Notes: generated by a model not told the origin, from the letters alone. 64,000 bases of DNA from a bacterium (GCA_017470815.1 JAFUXT010000003.1:1-64000); one strand, 5' to 3'; counted from the stretch's first letter, positions 34,566 to 43,992 are shown. Numbers and translations: made by a program.

Positions 34566-34612
34566 CCCCACCCCGAAATCGCAGATTTCGACCCTCCCTC
34601 AAGGGGAAGGTA
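34566..34612 (-). repeat. Solo terminal repeat of the DUF559 element
   Basis: 47 nt differing at two positions from the left end of the full element at 34369-34415. It fills the gap between the ftsY stop and the M14 start codon. Confidence 0.8.
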
Positions 34613-34615
34613 TTA

Positions 34616-35533
34616 TTATTCAAACAATGCGTTAATAAAATCGTCAGCATTAAACGGTTTTACATCTTCCATTTTTTCGCCGACCCCGACAAGTTTTACC
34701 GGCAATTTCATTTCTTTTGCAATAGCCAAAATGATCGCCCCTTTTGCACTTCCGTCAAGTTTTGTTAATGCGGCGCAGGTAAGATTTACACACTCTCCAA
34801 AGACTTTTGCCTGTTGCAAGCCGTTTTGACCTGTATTTGCATCAAGTACCAAAATACTTTCCCTCAAAGATTCAGGCGCCTGTTTATCTATAACTGTTTT
34901 AATTTTTTTTAGTTCTTCCATAAGGTTAAACTTGTTTTGTAATCGTCCTGCTGTATCTACCAAAATTACGTCATAATGTTCATTTCTTGCTTTTTGGATT
35001 GCTTCATAAACAACAGATGCCGGGTCTGCTTTATCCCTGCGTACAATATCTGCCCCTGCTCTGACAGACCAGATATTTAACTGTTCTTCTGCTGCTGCTC
35101 TGAAAGTATCTCCTGCCGCAACCAAAACTTTTTTGCCTTCTTGTTTAAATTTGTAAGCAAGTTTTGCAATCAAAGTTGTTTTTCCTGCGCCGTTTACCCC
35201 TGTTATGAAATAAATGTTCAGTTCTCCGTCTTTGAAATTTAATTCGGTTGAACCTGCTTCATAAAGAGTTTTTTTAAATTCCTCTTTCAAATAGTTTTTC
35301 AATTCAGATGGTTTTGCACCTTTTTTTGAACGCAGATTATCAACAAGTTCTGATGCGTAAGTTACTCCCAAATCTGCACTAATTAAAGTGTCTTCAATAT
35401 CATCAAGTGCAAATTCAGAGTATTGCTCCTCGCTTTGGTCTACATTAGAAAGTACATTTCCGACCAAATTCTTTGCAGTATTTGATACGGTTTGCTTAAA
35501 ATCTTCAATTTTTTCTTTAAAAAATCCAAACAT
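34616..35533 (-). CDS. ftsY: Signal recognition particle receptor FtsY
   Basis: 305 residues: NG domain only, without a long acidic A domain. GTPase motifs are GVNGAGKTT (P-loop), DTFRAAA, VDTAGRLQNK and TKLDGSAKG. FtsY docks SRP-ribosome complexes at the membrane for co-translational insertion. The N-terminus starts MFGFFKEKIEDFKQT, a possible lipid-binding amphipathic helix. The ATG follows TGC-TAATAT by six bases with no ribosome-binding site, consistent with a leaderless mRNA. Confidence 0.96.
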   Translation of the reverse strand: MFGFFKEKIEDFKQTVSNTAKNLVGNVLSNVDQSEEQYSEFALDDIEDTLISADLGVTYASELVDNLRSKKGAKPSELKNYLKEEFKKTLYEAGSTELNFKDGELNIYFITGVNGAGKTTLIAKLAYKFKQEGKKVLVAAGDTFRAAAEEQLNIWSVRAGADIVRRDKADPASVVYEAIQKARNEHYDVILVDTAGRLQNKFNLMEELKKIKTVIDKQAPESLRESILVLDANTGQNGLQQAKVFGECVNLTCAALTKLDGSAKGAIILAIAKEMKLPVKLVGVGEKMEDVKPFNADDFINALFE

Positions 35534-35539
35534 AAATAC

Positions 35540-35548
35540 ATATTAGCA
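35540..35548 (-). promoter_or_regulatory. Extended -10 box of ftsY (leaderless geometry)
   Basis: Minus-strand TGC-TAATAT, GTATTT, ATG. Confidence 0.65.
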
Positions 35549-35617
35549 TAAAATTTTTGTTGCATTTTATTTTTTAAATTCTATTATATGTTTATATTGA
35601 AAAGAAGGAGCGTATAT

Positions 35618-36343
35618 ATGTTAGAAAAAATTGAAAAATTCCAAATCTTACTATTGGCGTTAGTATTAGGAATTTGCGGTATTATAGCAACCGTAATTTT
35701 TACAAATACTATGTCAAAGGATGTCATTACCGTTACCGGTTCTTATTCTCAAACGGTTACCTCTGATAAAGGAACTTATGATTTTGATGTTATAGCAAGA
35801 GATAAATCAAGAGCGGCTGCTTATGCGACACTGAAAAAACAAAAACCGATTATTATAAAATACTTGAAATCACAGGGTTTTAAAGACAACCAAATTGAAG
35901 AAAAATACGTAAACGGATACAATCTTTACAAAACAAATTATAACGGCAATTCAACAGAAGAAATTATCGGTTTTAATGCTAATCAAAAATATACCGTAAA
36001 ATCTGATGATGTGGAAAAAATTAAAAAACTTTCAACTGAAATTAACACTTTGACTGAACAGGGTATTGAAATTTCCGGTTACGAACCGTCTTATTTCTAT
36101 TCAAAACTTTCCGATTTAAAAATCGAAATGCTTGAAAAGGCGTCAAAAGATGCAAAACAACGAGCAAAAGCGATGTTGAAGGCAACTCATAACAGAGTTG
36201 GCAAAATTCAATCACTTCAAATGGGTGTATTCCAGATTACTCCTGAAGATTCAAATGATGTATCTGATATGGGTATAAGTGATTCATCTTCTATCAAAAA
36301 GAAAGTAACTTCTGTTGCAAATGTAACTTTCAGAATAAAATAA
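35618..36343 (+). CDS. SIMPL (DUF541) domain membrane-anchored protein
   Basis: 241 residues from MLEKIEKFQILLL, with AAGGAG upstream; the ATG 10 codons earlier lacks a binding site. One N-terminal membrane helix (ILLLALVLGICGIIATVIFT) is followed by a SIMPL domain: VITVTGSYSQTVTSDKGTYDFDV, IIGFNANQKYTVKSDDVEKI, ASKDAKQRAKAMLKA. SIMPL proteins are periplasmic or surface proteins linked to stress tolerance; the molecular function is not settled. A shared terminator separates it from the converging OmpH-like gene. Confidence 0.85.
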   Translation: MLEKIEKFQILLLALVLGICGIIATVIFTNTMSKDVITVTGSYSQTVTSDKGTYDFDVIARDKSRAAAYATLKKQKPIIIKYLKSQGFKDNQIEEKYVNGYNLYKTNYNGNSTEEIIGFNANQKYTVKSDDVEKIKKLSTEINTLTEQGIEISGYEPSYFYSKLSDLKIEMLEKASKDAKQRAKAMLKATHNRVGKIQSLQMGVFQITPEDSNDVSDMGISDSSSIKKKVTSVANVTFRIK

Positions 36344-36360
36344 ATTTGAATTTGTATAAG

Positions 36361-36389
36361 AAAAGGCGGAGTTTTAACTCCGTCTTTTT
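36361..36389. terminator. Bidirectional terminator
   Basis: CGGAGTT / AACTCCG arms with flanking AAAA and TTTTT, between two converging genes. Confidence 0.8.
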
Positions 36390-36852
36390 ACTGCATTTCT
36401 TTAATTACATTATCAGTTATATCCTCTCCTCCTGAGATTACCATACCTGTTGGCAGGACAAGATTATAGTCTGTTTTTTTTGCTTGATTTGAAATTAAAT
36501 TTTTAATATTTGAGGTTATCTGAACAATTTTTTTGCTGTAATCTTCATCAATTGCGTTTCTTTTTGTTTCAATCTCTTTCCCGTAATTAATTTGTAATTC
36601 CATTGCTTTATTTTGATCCTGAGTGTTGGCGATTTCGTTTTGTGCTTTTGAAATTAGGGTTTCAAGTTCCTTAAGCTGCTTATCTTGTGAGGCTTTAAGA
36701 TTTTTGATGTCTTTAGATTGCTCCATGACTTTTGTAATATCTACAACCGCAACTTTGTATCTTGGCAAAGAAATAGCAACATCATTCATTGTGTAACCGC
36801 CGATAAAAAATAATGCGCATGCGCCGACTAACCAAATGTTTTCTTTTTTCAT
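36388..36852 (-). CDS. OmpH/Skp-like periplasmic chaperone
   Basis: 154 residues. N-terminal anchor or signal segment (WLVGACALFFIGGYTM), then the OmpH pattern: a short strand YKVAVVDITKVMEQSKDIKNL, a long coiled-coil arm (~residues 50-115, KQLKELETLISKAQNEIANTQDQNKAMELQINYGKEI) and a closing strand YNLVLPTGMVISGGEDITDNVI. Skp trimers hold unfolded outer-membrane proteins, which fits the barrel proteins encoded here. Not next to bamA as is usual. Confidence 0.82.
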   Translation of the reverse strand: MKKENIWLVGACALFFIGGYTMNDVAISLPRYKVAVVDITKVMEQSKDIKNLKASQDKQLKELETLISKAQNEIANTQDQNKAMELQINYGKEIETKRNAIDEDYSKKIVQITSNIKNLISNQAKKTDYNLVLPTGMVISGGEDITDNVIKEMQ

Positions 36853-37012
36853 TTTTAAATCCTCATCTGTTTGAACATTAGAATTTTATTCCGGTTTATA
36901 AAAAAAAATATTGCCCGTACGGATAAAAAAATATCTTCTCTTTTGAGAAGATATTGATTATACACTTACTTTGTAAACACTTTAGATGCCTCTTATACAT
37001 GAGGATTTATAA

Positions 37013-37546
37013 TTAAGCAAAAATGCTTTTTAATTCGTTTTTGGTTTCTTCTTTTTTAGGATTGTTGTTATTCATAAGTAATTCGCCGCCGTAGAAAGGA
37101 TTAGAACCGTTTTTGTCTTTTGCTGTTTCTGATGTGAAAATACTTACAAATTGAGATTTGTTTGTTTCAGAAGTTTTTTGAACTTCCGGTGCTATTGCAT
37201 TAGCATTAACATTTGGCATATATTTCCCGTCAATTTTAGAAGAAATTGCTGCCTGTGAATTCAAAAACTTGATTGAATTTAATGTTTCTGAATTGAACTG
37301 AAATTGTAAGGTGTTATTTAATGCGATTTGTTTTTGAGCCTGAACATCTATTTTTCCGTTATATAAATCAATCCCCAATTCAACAGGTTTAGCAAGAGTA
37401 TTAACCTGAGCATTTGCAGAGATATTGTTTGAATAATTCGCACTTTTTTGAGCCGCACGATTAAGAATCTCTTGCGAAACTTCTTTTAACATTGTTCTGT
37501 CAATGCCGTTATTGTATAGAGAAGTATAGTTTACATTAAGACTCAT
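37013..37546 (-). CDS. Unknown Asn-rich protein, 177 residues
   Basis: Starts MSLNVNYTSLYNNGIDRTML with AAGGGAT upstream. It is rich in Asn, Gln, Ala and Ser, has no signal peptide, and shows helical stretches (LKEVSQEILNRAAQKSANY) and a disordered C-terminus (NNNNPKKEETKNELKSIF). Composition resembles exported structural or lineage-specific proteins of the 'tag' group, but the tag is absent. Function unknown. Confidence 0.55.
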   Translation of the reverse strand: MSLNVNYTSLYNNGIDRTMLKEVSQEILNRAAQKSANYSNNISANAQVNTLAKPVELGIDLYNGKIDVQAQKQIALNNTLQFQFNSETLNSIKFLNSQAAISSKIDGKYMPNVNANAIAPEVQKTSETNKSQFVSIFTSETAKDKNGSNPFYGGELLMNNNNPKKEETKNELKSIFA

Positions 37547-37639
37547 AGTTAATCCCTTGTTTCCTTACAAATAAATAATCGGTATTTTTGTAAGAAACTT
37601 TAGGATTTTAACAGAAATTATTAAGAATTTGTAACAATA

Positions 37640-38374
37640 TTAAATATGTCTTTGCCCCGGAGTTAATAATAAGTCTGCAAGCCTGTCAGCACCTTCAAAA
37701 TCTCTTTTAGACATCAGTCTTGCGGCAAGGTGATTATCATAAGGAACAAATCTGTGTCTTAATTCAAACGAACCTTCATTAAAATCAATTATGCAATAGC
37801 ATGCTTTGGGTTCTTCAGTCATAGGACGACCGATAGAACCGACATTTACAACGGTTTGTCCTGTATTTGTCTGATACCCGCAAGGAATATGTGTGTGTCC
37901 GCAAAGGATAAGTTTTTCTGTTGTGCCTTCAATGATTTCTTCAATTGTTTCAAGCGGCATATTGGGTAAAATATCTTCATTGTTTGCCCTTGGCGAACCA
38001 TGAACAAAAAGTACACTGCAACCTTCAATTTCCTGACTCAATTGCGGCGGAAGATTATTGAGGTATGCTCTGTATGATTCGTCTAAAAGTTCAACATCAC
38101 TTTCTATGGCATTTGCCATAACAGGATATTGAGCATCAAGAAAATCAACAACCTCAGGTCCGAAGTTTGCAATCATTTTATCGGTATTTCCCTGAATGAC
38201 TGTCCAGGTGTCCTGTTCCATTACATAATCCATAACTTCTTTTGGCTGAGGACCTGCAAGAGCCAAATCGCCTAAACAAAAAACATGTTCGCAACCCTGC
38301 TCAACAACATCAGTCATTACGGCCTCAAGTGCCTGAACATTTGCGTGAATATCAGATAAAACTGCAACTCTCAT
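37640..38374 (-). CDS. YfcE-type metallophosphoesterase
   Basis: 244 residues. Calcineurin-like motifs in order: VLSDIHANVQ (DxH), CLGDLALAGP (GDxx), QGNTDK (GNxD), VHGSPR and CGHTHIPC (GHTH). This subgroup contains phosphodiesterases acting on small molecules; the physiological substrate is unknown. The C-terminal part (VVNVGSIGRPM...CYCIIDF) is also typical. AAGGGG precedes the ATG. It is divergent from ispG with a 39-bp gap. Confidence 0.9.
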   Translation of the reverse strand: MRVAVLSDIHANVQALEAVMTDVVEQGCEHVFCLGDLALAGPQPKEVMDYVMEQDTWTVIQGNTDKMIANFGPEVVDFLDAQYPVMANAIESDVELLDESYRAYLNNLPPQLSQEIEGCSVLFVHGSPRANNEDILPNMPLETIEEIIEGTTEKLILCGHTHIPCGYQTNTGQTVVNVGSIGRPMTEEPKACYCIIDFNEGSFELRHRFVPYDNHLAARLMSKRDFEGADRLADLLLTPGQRHI

Positions 38375-38398
38375 AATTTTCCCCTTATTTTGTTGTTG

Positions 38399-38407
38399 TG
38401 GTAATAT
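38399..38407 (+). promoter_or_regulatory. Extended -10 box of ispG (leaderless geometry)
   Basis: TGG-TAATAT, TATTTT, ATG at 38414. Confidence 0.65.
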
Positions 38408-38413
38408 TATTTT

Positions 38414-39463
38414 ATGATAAAAAGACGAAAATCAAAAGAAATTTCTGTCGGGAACGTAAAAATCGGTAACAATAACCCGATTAGCGTTCAGTCTATGTGT
38501 AACACCGATACAAGAGATATTGAAGCAACGTCAAAACAGATTAAAGAACTTGCGGATGCGGGGTGCGAAATTGTCAGACTTGCAGTTTTGAATAAAGATG
38601 CCGGCGAAGCAATAAAAGAACTTGTAAAAATTTCACCTGTGCCATTGGTTGCGGATATTCATTTTGATTATCGTCTTGCACTCCAGTGTATAAATAACGG
38701 TATTTCAGCATTAAGGCTAAACCCCGGAAATATCGGAAAAATTGAACATACACAGGAAGTTGTAAAACTTGCCAAGCAACAAAAAATACCTATAAGAATT
38801 GGTGTTAATGCAGGTTCTTTGGAAAAAAACTTGCAGGATAAAGATATTCCGTTGAGTGAAAAAATGGTTGAAAGTGCTTTAAATCATATAAAAATTCTTG
38901 AGGATTTGGATTTTGACCTTATAAAAATTTCTTTAAAATCGTCGGATGTAATGACGACTATTGAGGCATACAGATTGATTGCCGAAAAAGTTGATTACCC
39001 TTTACATATCGGTTTAACTGAGGCAGGAACTTTAAAAGGCGGACTCATTAAATCGGCAGTCGGCATCGGAACGCTTTTATCTGAAGGAATAGGTGATACC
39101 ATAAGGGTTTCGCTTACTGAAAATCCTGTAGAAGAAGTTTATGCAGGGTATGATATTTTAAAAAGTTTGGGGTTGCGAAAACGAGGGGTAAATTTTGTTT
39201 CCTGTCCGACATGTGGCAGAACGCAGATTAATCTTATTGAACTTGCCAAAAAAGTCGAAGAAAGATTTAAAAATTATGATAAAGATATTACAATTGCCGT
39301 TATGGGCTGTGCGGTAAACGGCCCGGGGGAAGCAAAGCATGCGGATTTTGGTATAGCAGGCGGAATCGGAGAAGGATATATTTTCAAAAAAGGTGAAATT
39401 ATTGCAAGAGTCCCTGAAGCAGAACTTTTGCAAAAATTTGAAGAAATTGTTTTAAATTCATAA
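38414..39463 (+). CDS. ispG: 4-hydroxy-3-methylbut-2-enyl diphosphate synthase
   Basis: 349 residues, the short bacterial form. It catalyses the penultimate step of the MEP isoprenoid pathway with a [4Fe-4S] cluster. The TIM-barrel start (VGNVKIGNNNPISVQSMCNTDT), LVADIHFDYRLAL and RLNPGNIG are typical, and the cluster cysteines lie in SCPTCGRT and GCAVNGPGEA. A -10 box six bases before the ATG and no ribosome-binding site suggest a leaderless mRNA. Confidence 0.96.
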   Translation: MIKRRKSKEISVGNVKIGNNNPISVQSMCNTDTRDIEATSKQIKELADAGCEIVRLAVLNKDAGEAIKELVKISPVPLVADIHFDYRLALQCINNGISALRLNPGNIGKIEHTQEVVKLAKQQKIPIRIGVNAGSLEKNLQDKDIPLSEKMVESALNHIKILEDLDFDLIKISLKSSDVMTTIEAYRLIAEKVDYPLHIGLTEAGTLKGGLIKSAVGIGTLLSEGIGDTIRVSLTENPVEEVYAGYDILKSLGLRKRGVNFVSCPTCGRTQINLIELAKKVEERFKNYDKDITIAVMGCAVNGPGEAKHADFGIAGGIGEGYIFKKGEIIARVPEAELLQKFEEIVLNS

Positions 39464-39465
39464 AT

Positions 39466-39487
39466 TGTAACGTTTGTTACAGTTTTT
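39466..39487 (+). terminator. Terminator-like hairpin after ispG
   Basis: TGTAAC-GTTT-GTTACA followed by GTTTTT. Confidence 0.6.
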
Positions 39488-39556
39488 ACACTATTTGAAT
39501 ATTAATATTATCTAATTACTTTATATACATAGAGTATAAGATAGAGAGTTGTGCTT

Positions 39557-42151
39557 ATGAACGGAGTTCACAAAATCCAGAAAGGTGATTCCCCCTGGAA
39601 AATAGCAGCGAGAAATTTAAAAGCAAGAGGAGTAAAAGCTGATAACAATGCTATTGTCAAAGAAATGCAGCGTCTTGCTCAATTGAACGGTTGCAAAAAT
39701 GTGGATGATTTAAGTTCAAAATTTTTCAATCGTATAGGTTTAGAACTTAAAACAGATAGCACTCCCCAAACAAGAGCACACGGCTCAGTACAGGGTTCTG
39801 TGGTAAAAAGAAGACCACAGGCTAATGCTAATACGGTAAGCAGGGTTTCTCAAACCATAACAAATATGGGGCATAGAAGTTCGGTAATTAATCAAAGTCA
39901 ATTAACACAAGAGCAAAAAAAACAAATAGAATCTTATCAGTATTTATATAAAGTTGAAGCCAAATTTGTCAGAGATGATAATACAAAAGAAGTTTATGCG
40001 GTTTTTGATTTAACTAATTCTCCTCAGGCAAAGAAAATGGGGTTAAAATCCTTAAATATAAAACTTGGCAATTCAGAAAATATAGTAAACAGGTACTATG
40101 CAAACGGAAAAATAGTTCAGGATAAGATTGTGCTTGCCGATGAAAAAAAGAACACAAGTACATTAATTCAAGCACCTGCTAGAAGACCGACTAAAAGACG
40201 AGTTATTGGTACTCCTGTGCAAATAAATATAAAAGTAAATCCTGCTTTGTATAAAAGTGCAACCGAATCACAAAAAGAAGACTTGAATAAATTCGTTTCA
40301 GAATTGGAAAGTCAAAAGGCAAATCTTATGCAGGATTTGGGTATAGATAATGATACTTATAACAGGTTTGCAAGGCTTGCGATAGGTATCGCAGCACAAG
40401 AATCCGGTTTAGAAAATGGCTTATCAACAGGTCGAAAATTTAAAAACAGTTTTGTTGGCCAAGTTGCATCGGATACTTTAAGGGTATTAAATATTGGTGC
40501 AAACAGGGCGTTAGGTACAGATTTATCTACGGCAACATCGAAAGGTTTGACCAAAATTAAAATTGGTGATTGGGATGATAATCCTCGAATTAAAAAATTG
40601 TTTGAAAAATACGGAATAACAAGAGGATATTATAATACTCTTACTCCTGAACAGTCAGCGGCTGCAACAATAATTGTATTAAATGAATTAAGGAATAAAG
40701 TTCAGAATACAAAAGGTTATCAGGATGGTATAGAAGCCGCAAATAACAGATATTACAAAACTAATGTTGTTTTGAAAAATGGTCAGCCCGTAAATTATCC
40801 TCAAGGGTATTGGAGATACAATAAAGTTACTGAAGATGATGCAATTTTGTATTTGTATAACGGCAGAGCGGGAGCATTAAAAAATGGTAATGCTACTCCT
40901 GCAGATAATATTTATACTCACAATGTAAGACGATATACTCAACTTATTCAAATATCTGAAGACAAAAATGCACGAGCACAGGCTGTTTCTCGTTCACAAG
41001 TTGTTTCAACAGGAAATACTGCCGTTAAAAAAATGCGTGATGATTTGGGTTGGGGGCTTGGTCAGGTTACATTCAGACCGGATTTATATACTGCCGGAGC
41101 AAACAGAAATACCGGAGAAGAAATTGCTCAATTGAAAAATGCTCTTATTACAAAAGGTTATGACTTAAATAGCATAAATAAGTTGGTGTCAAAATTGTCT
41201 CAAGGAGAATTGTCTTTTACAAAAGGTCTGACTAAGGCTGAAATGGATTCAATAACTCAAGATGATATTGATTTATTGTTGAAACATTTGGATGATTTGA
41301 ATATCAAGTTGAGGTCTGTTACCGGTCGTGAACGACAGCGCAGACTTGCTACATCTGCGGATAAATCATTTAAAGATGTATACTTAGCATCTCATGCTCA
41401 ACGTACATCATTGTCTTCTGTAAGAAGTGCTGCAGTAACACTTACAACCGAAGGTGCAAGAGACATCAGACCTTATCCGTCAAGAGGCTATTATACAGGT
41501 GCCCAAAGAAGATGTAACCAACTTTTACCCCAATTGAGAGGAAAACATAAACCTGACGGCGGTTTATATTTATATAATGATAGGGTAAAAAGTGGTAAAT
41601 ATACCGGCTTTTGTGTTGAACAGGACAAAGGTATAAATTATGCAAATGCTTCACAAATAGATTTGCTGCTTGCTCAAAGTGGTGCTGATACTGCGAATAC
41701 TTTAAGAACCAGCGGGGCTTGTCTTACAGGGGCTAAACAAGCATTAATAGGTTCTAAAGCAGTGAAAGAAGAAGAAATGAAAAGTTTTAATAATGCATTC
41801 CAACTTGCAGATTTTTTAAAGAAGCACCCTGAAAGATTTATAGAAGTGACACATGTAAAACTTGATGACAATACAGCAAGGGAAATTACCGCAGGTGATT
41901 TATCAAATCTTCCTGCCGGTTGTATTGTGGTATTTGGAAATCGTGGAAAAAATATCCCAGGACATGCTGCAATAACAAGCGGAAATGGTCAAATGTATGC
42001 AGATGAAGTTGATAATTCAAATTGGGACAATTTTGTGGCAACTAATAGTGAGCAAAATGGCAAAGGTGAACACGGTTATGTCAGAGTTTTCAGATTAAAT
42101 CCTGATTACTTTACTTTAGATGAAAGCGGTAAAGTGCTTGCTGAAAAATAA
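39557..42151 (+). CDS. Large modular peptidoglycan hydrolase-like protein (LysM-like, CHAP/NlpC-like)
   Basis: 864 residues from MNGVHKIQKGDSPWKIAARNL, a LysM-like module (~1-65). A linker follows, then residues ~235-470 with GIAAQESGLENG and NTLTPEQSAAATIIVLNELRN, resembling a lysozyme/transglycosylase fold. Residues ~640-855 look like an NlpC/CHAP-type amidase: Cys in SGACLTGAKQ and His in IPGHAAITSGNGQMYADE. No Sec signal peptide is seen, so secretion would need another route or lysis. The reading starts after AGAGAG; an in-frame GTG is two codons earlier. Domain calls for the middle part are tentative. Confidence 0.7.
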   Translation: MNGVHKIQKGDSPWKIAARNLKARGVKADNNAIVKEMQRLAQLNGCKNVDDLSSKFFNRIGLELKTDSTPQTRAHGSVQGSVVKRRPQANANTVSRVSQTITNMGHRSSVINQSQLTQEQKKQIESYQYLYKVEAKFVRDDNTKEVYAVFDLTNSPQAKKMGLKSLNIKLGNSENIVNRYYANGKIVQDKIVLADEKKNTSTLIQAPARRPTKRRVIGTPVQINIKVNPALYKSATESQKEDLNKFVSELESQKANLMQDLGIDNDTYNRFARLAIGIAAQESGLENGLSTGRKFKNSFVGQVASDTLRVLNIGANRALGTDLSTATSKGLTKIKIGDWDDNPRIKKLFEKYGITRGYYNTLTPEQSAAATIIVLNELRNKVQNTKGYQDGIEAANNRYYKTNVVLKNGQPVNYPQGYWRYNKVTEDDAILYLYNGRAGALKNGNATPADNIYTHNVRRYTQLIQISEDKNARAQAVSRSQVVSTGNTAVKKMRDDLGWGLGQVTFRPDLYTAGANRNTGEEIAQLKNALITKGYDLNSINKLVSKLSQGELSFTKGLTKAEMDSITQDDIDLLLKHLDDLNIKLRSVTGRERQRRLATSADKSFKDVYLASHAQRTSLSSVRSAAVTLTTEGARDIRPYPSRGYYTGAQRRCNQLLPQLRGKHKPDGGLYLYNDRVKSGKYTGFCVEQDKGINYANASQIDLLLAQSGADTANTLRTSGACLTGAKQALIGSKAVKEEEMKSFNNAFQLADFLKKHPERFIEVTHVKLDDNTAREITAGDLSNLPAGCIVVFGNRGKNIPGHAAITSGNGQMYADEVDNSNWDNFVATNSEQNGKGEHGYVRVFRLNPDYFTLDESGKVLAEK

Positions 42152-42153
42152 TC

Positions 42154-42181
42154 GTGACATTTTATTAAATTTAATTATAAT
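42154..42181 (+). promoter_or_regulatory. Promoter with -35 and -10 boxes (leaderless geometry)
   Basis: GTGACA (42154-42159), 16-base spacer, TATAAT (42176-42181), AATTAT, then ATG at 42188. Confidence 0.65.
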
Positions 42182-42187
42182 AATTAT

Positions 42188-42712
42188 ATGAAAAAATGTT
42201 TTTTGTTGTTTTTGTTGATATTTGCACTTCCTGTAAGCGCAGAAACTTTGACGGGCGGTGTAAAATACACCGTTGATGATGCTAAAATCGAACTTCGGAA
42301 TAATCGTCCTTCGGCATCTGATTATATTGTTACTCAAAATAATTTTGTTGATAAAGACCGTAATGCTAATTATTTTGCTTTGTTGAAAGGAAAAACTGAT
42401 TTTAAAGACAGAATTTTGGCAATGTTTTCTGACGGAAGTTATGCTGTTAATTATAAAAATGACTTACAACATGTCTGGTATTACGCTAAAGACGGAACTT
42501 TAATTAATATTGAATTTCGTACATCTTTAGAATATCCATACGGTAGTTACAAATACAGCCCTGACGGTGAGTTGGTCAATATGAGTTTAAGAGTTTCAAA
42601 AGATGAAACATATATCTTCTCCCCATTTGGAGAACTTTTGGGGCATTGGGTCGGGGACAAATGCTATGATGAAAACGGCAAAGTTGTTATGACAAGAGAG
42701 ATAATTAAGTAG
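42188..42712 (+). CDS. Secreted protein with YD/MORN-like strands
   Basis: 174 residues. Signal peptide MKKCFLLFLLIFALPVSA. The mature part holds repeated short hairpins: FSDGSYAVNYKNDLQHVWYYAKDGTLINIEF, YPYGSYKYSPDGELVNMSLR, YIFSPFGELLGHWVGDKCYDENGK. These 'x-DG-x-L' units resemble MORN or YwqK-like repeats. Probably periplasmic or surface-exposed. Function unknown. Confidence 0.65.
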   Translation: MKKCFLLFLLIFALPVSAETLTGGVKYTVDDAKIELRNNRPSASDYIVTQNNFVDKDRNANYFALLKGKTDFKDRILAMFSDGSYAVNYKNDLQHVWYYAKDGTLINIEFRTSLEYPYGSYKYSPDGELVNMSLRVSKDETYIFSPFGELLGHWVGDKCYDENGKVVMTREIIK

Positions 42713-42783
42713 TTTTTTCAAGCAAACGGTTGATGGAAAGTGCCTTAATTTATTATAAAATTATCCTAAAAAGGATAAGAATT

Positions 42784-43992
42784 ATGGCAGTAAACAAAGA
42801 ATTACTTGAACGATATAAAGCAATGAAAGCGGCAAAACTTGCGCAAAGTGAGCAAAACGCACAGACACCCAAAACCGGTTTTTCGGCATTAAGTCAGCCG
42901 TCATATACTTCGGCATCAACGGCTGAACCTGTGTCTGAACCTGTTCAGCCACAAAGTTCTTGGCAGACTACTTACGCTAATACTTCTCAAAGTCCGCAGA
43001 CTTCAAGTAATTATGAGAGTTCGTTTGTAAATACACAGTCATTTATGACTCCTGCTCCTATGCCTGAAACGACAGACATTTTTAATACTCCTACTCCGAC
43101 ACCGACAATTAATCCCGTTCAGTATCAGGATCCGATACAAGAGAAAAAAATCAAAAAGTTTGCACTGATAGGTTATCCTATTGATTATTCAATGTCTGAA
43201 TATATACATATTGCAGGGTTCAAAAGTATGGGTGTTGATGCCACTTATGAAATTTTGCCGACAACTCCTGAGGAACTTTCAGACAGAATAAAATATTTAA
43301 GAACTAACGGTTACAGCGGTTTTAATGTTACCATACCTCTAAAACTCTCTGTTACACTGTTTCTTGATGAAATAGACAAGTCTGCTGAAGTTGTTAACGC
43401 AATTAATACAGTGATGATTGACCCTCAAACAAATGCATTGAGAGGATATAACACTGATGCAAAAGGCTTTATTTCCGCAATTCCCGACGATTTTCAGTTG
43501 TATCAGAAAACTGTTGCCGTACTTGGTACAGGCGGGGCTGCAAGAGCCGCTATTACTGCACTTGCTCAAAAGCAGGTAAAAGAAATAAGGCTTTATACAA
43601 GAAATATTGCAAATAGTCTTGAATTGATTGATTATTTGAGAAAAACATTCCCCAATATTACTTTTAATTCTTATCAAATAGACAAATTCAAAGATTTTTC
43701 GGATGTAAATTTACTTGTAAATGCTACTCCGATAGGCATGAGCGGTTCTGCAGTGGGCTATACTCCTGCAGAAGAAGATGAACTCCGTACTCTGCCTTGT
43801 GATGCGCTTATTTATGATGTTGTTTATAACCCTAAAAAGACTAATTTAATACGACTTGCAGAAAAACTGAATTTAAGGCATATAAATGGAGTCGATATGC
43901 TTGTATGGCAGGCTTATGAGGCTGAAAAAATATGGACGGGGTGTACTCCTGATTTTAAAGATATGAAAATCGCTCTGCTTGAAAATCTTTAA
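42784..43992 (+). CDS. aroE: Shikimate dehydrogenase with N-terminal extension
   Basis: 402 residues; typical AroE has ~270-290. Start at MAVNKELLERYKAMK, after AAAGGATA; ATGs at 42730/42733 lie before the promoter-like TATAAAAT. Residues ~25-118 are low-complexity Ser, Thr, Pro and Gln. From 119 the enzyme follows: KFALIGYPIDYSMSEYIH, GFNVTIPLK (catalytic Lys), AINTV, YNTDAKGF (Asp), GTGGAARAA (NADP loop) and NATPIGM. It reduces 3-dehydroshikimate. The usual SxSPxxHN reads SMSEYIHI, a change worth noting in the substrate loop. Confidence 0.92.
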   Translation: MAVNKELLERYKAMKAAKLAQSEQNAQTPKTGFSALSQPSYTSASTAEPVSEPVQPQSSWQTTYANTSQSPQTSSNYESSFVNTQSFMTPAPMPETTDIFNTPTPTPTINPVQYQDPIQEKKIKKFALIGYPIDYSMSEYIHIAGFKSMGVDATYEILPTTPEELSDRIKYLRTNGYSGFNVTIPLKLSVTLFLDEIDKSAEVVNAINTVMIDPQTNALRGYNTDAKGFISAIPDDFQLYQKTVAVLGTGGAARAAITALAQKQVKEIRLYTRNIANSLELIDYLRKTFPNITFNSYQIDKFKDFSDVNLLVNATPIGMSGSAVGYTPAEEDELRTLPCDALIYDVVYNPKKTNLIRLAEKLNLRHINGVDMLVWQAYEAEKIWTGCTPDFKDMKIALLENL

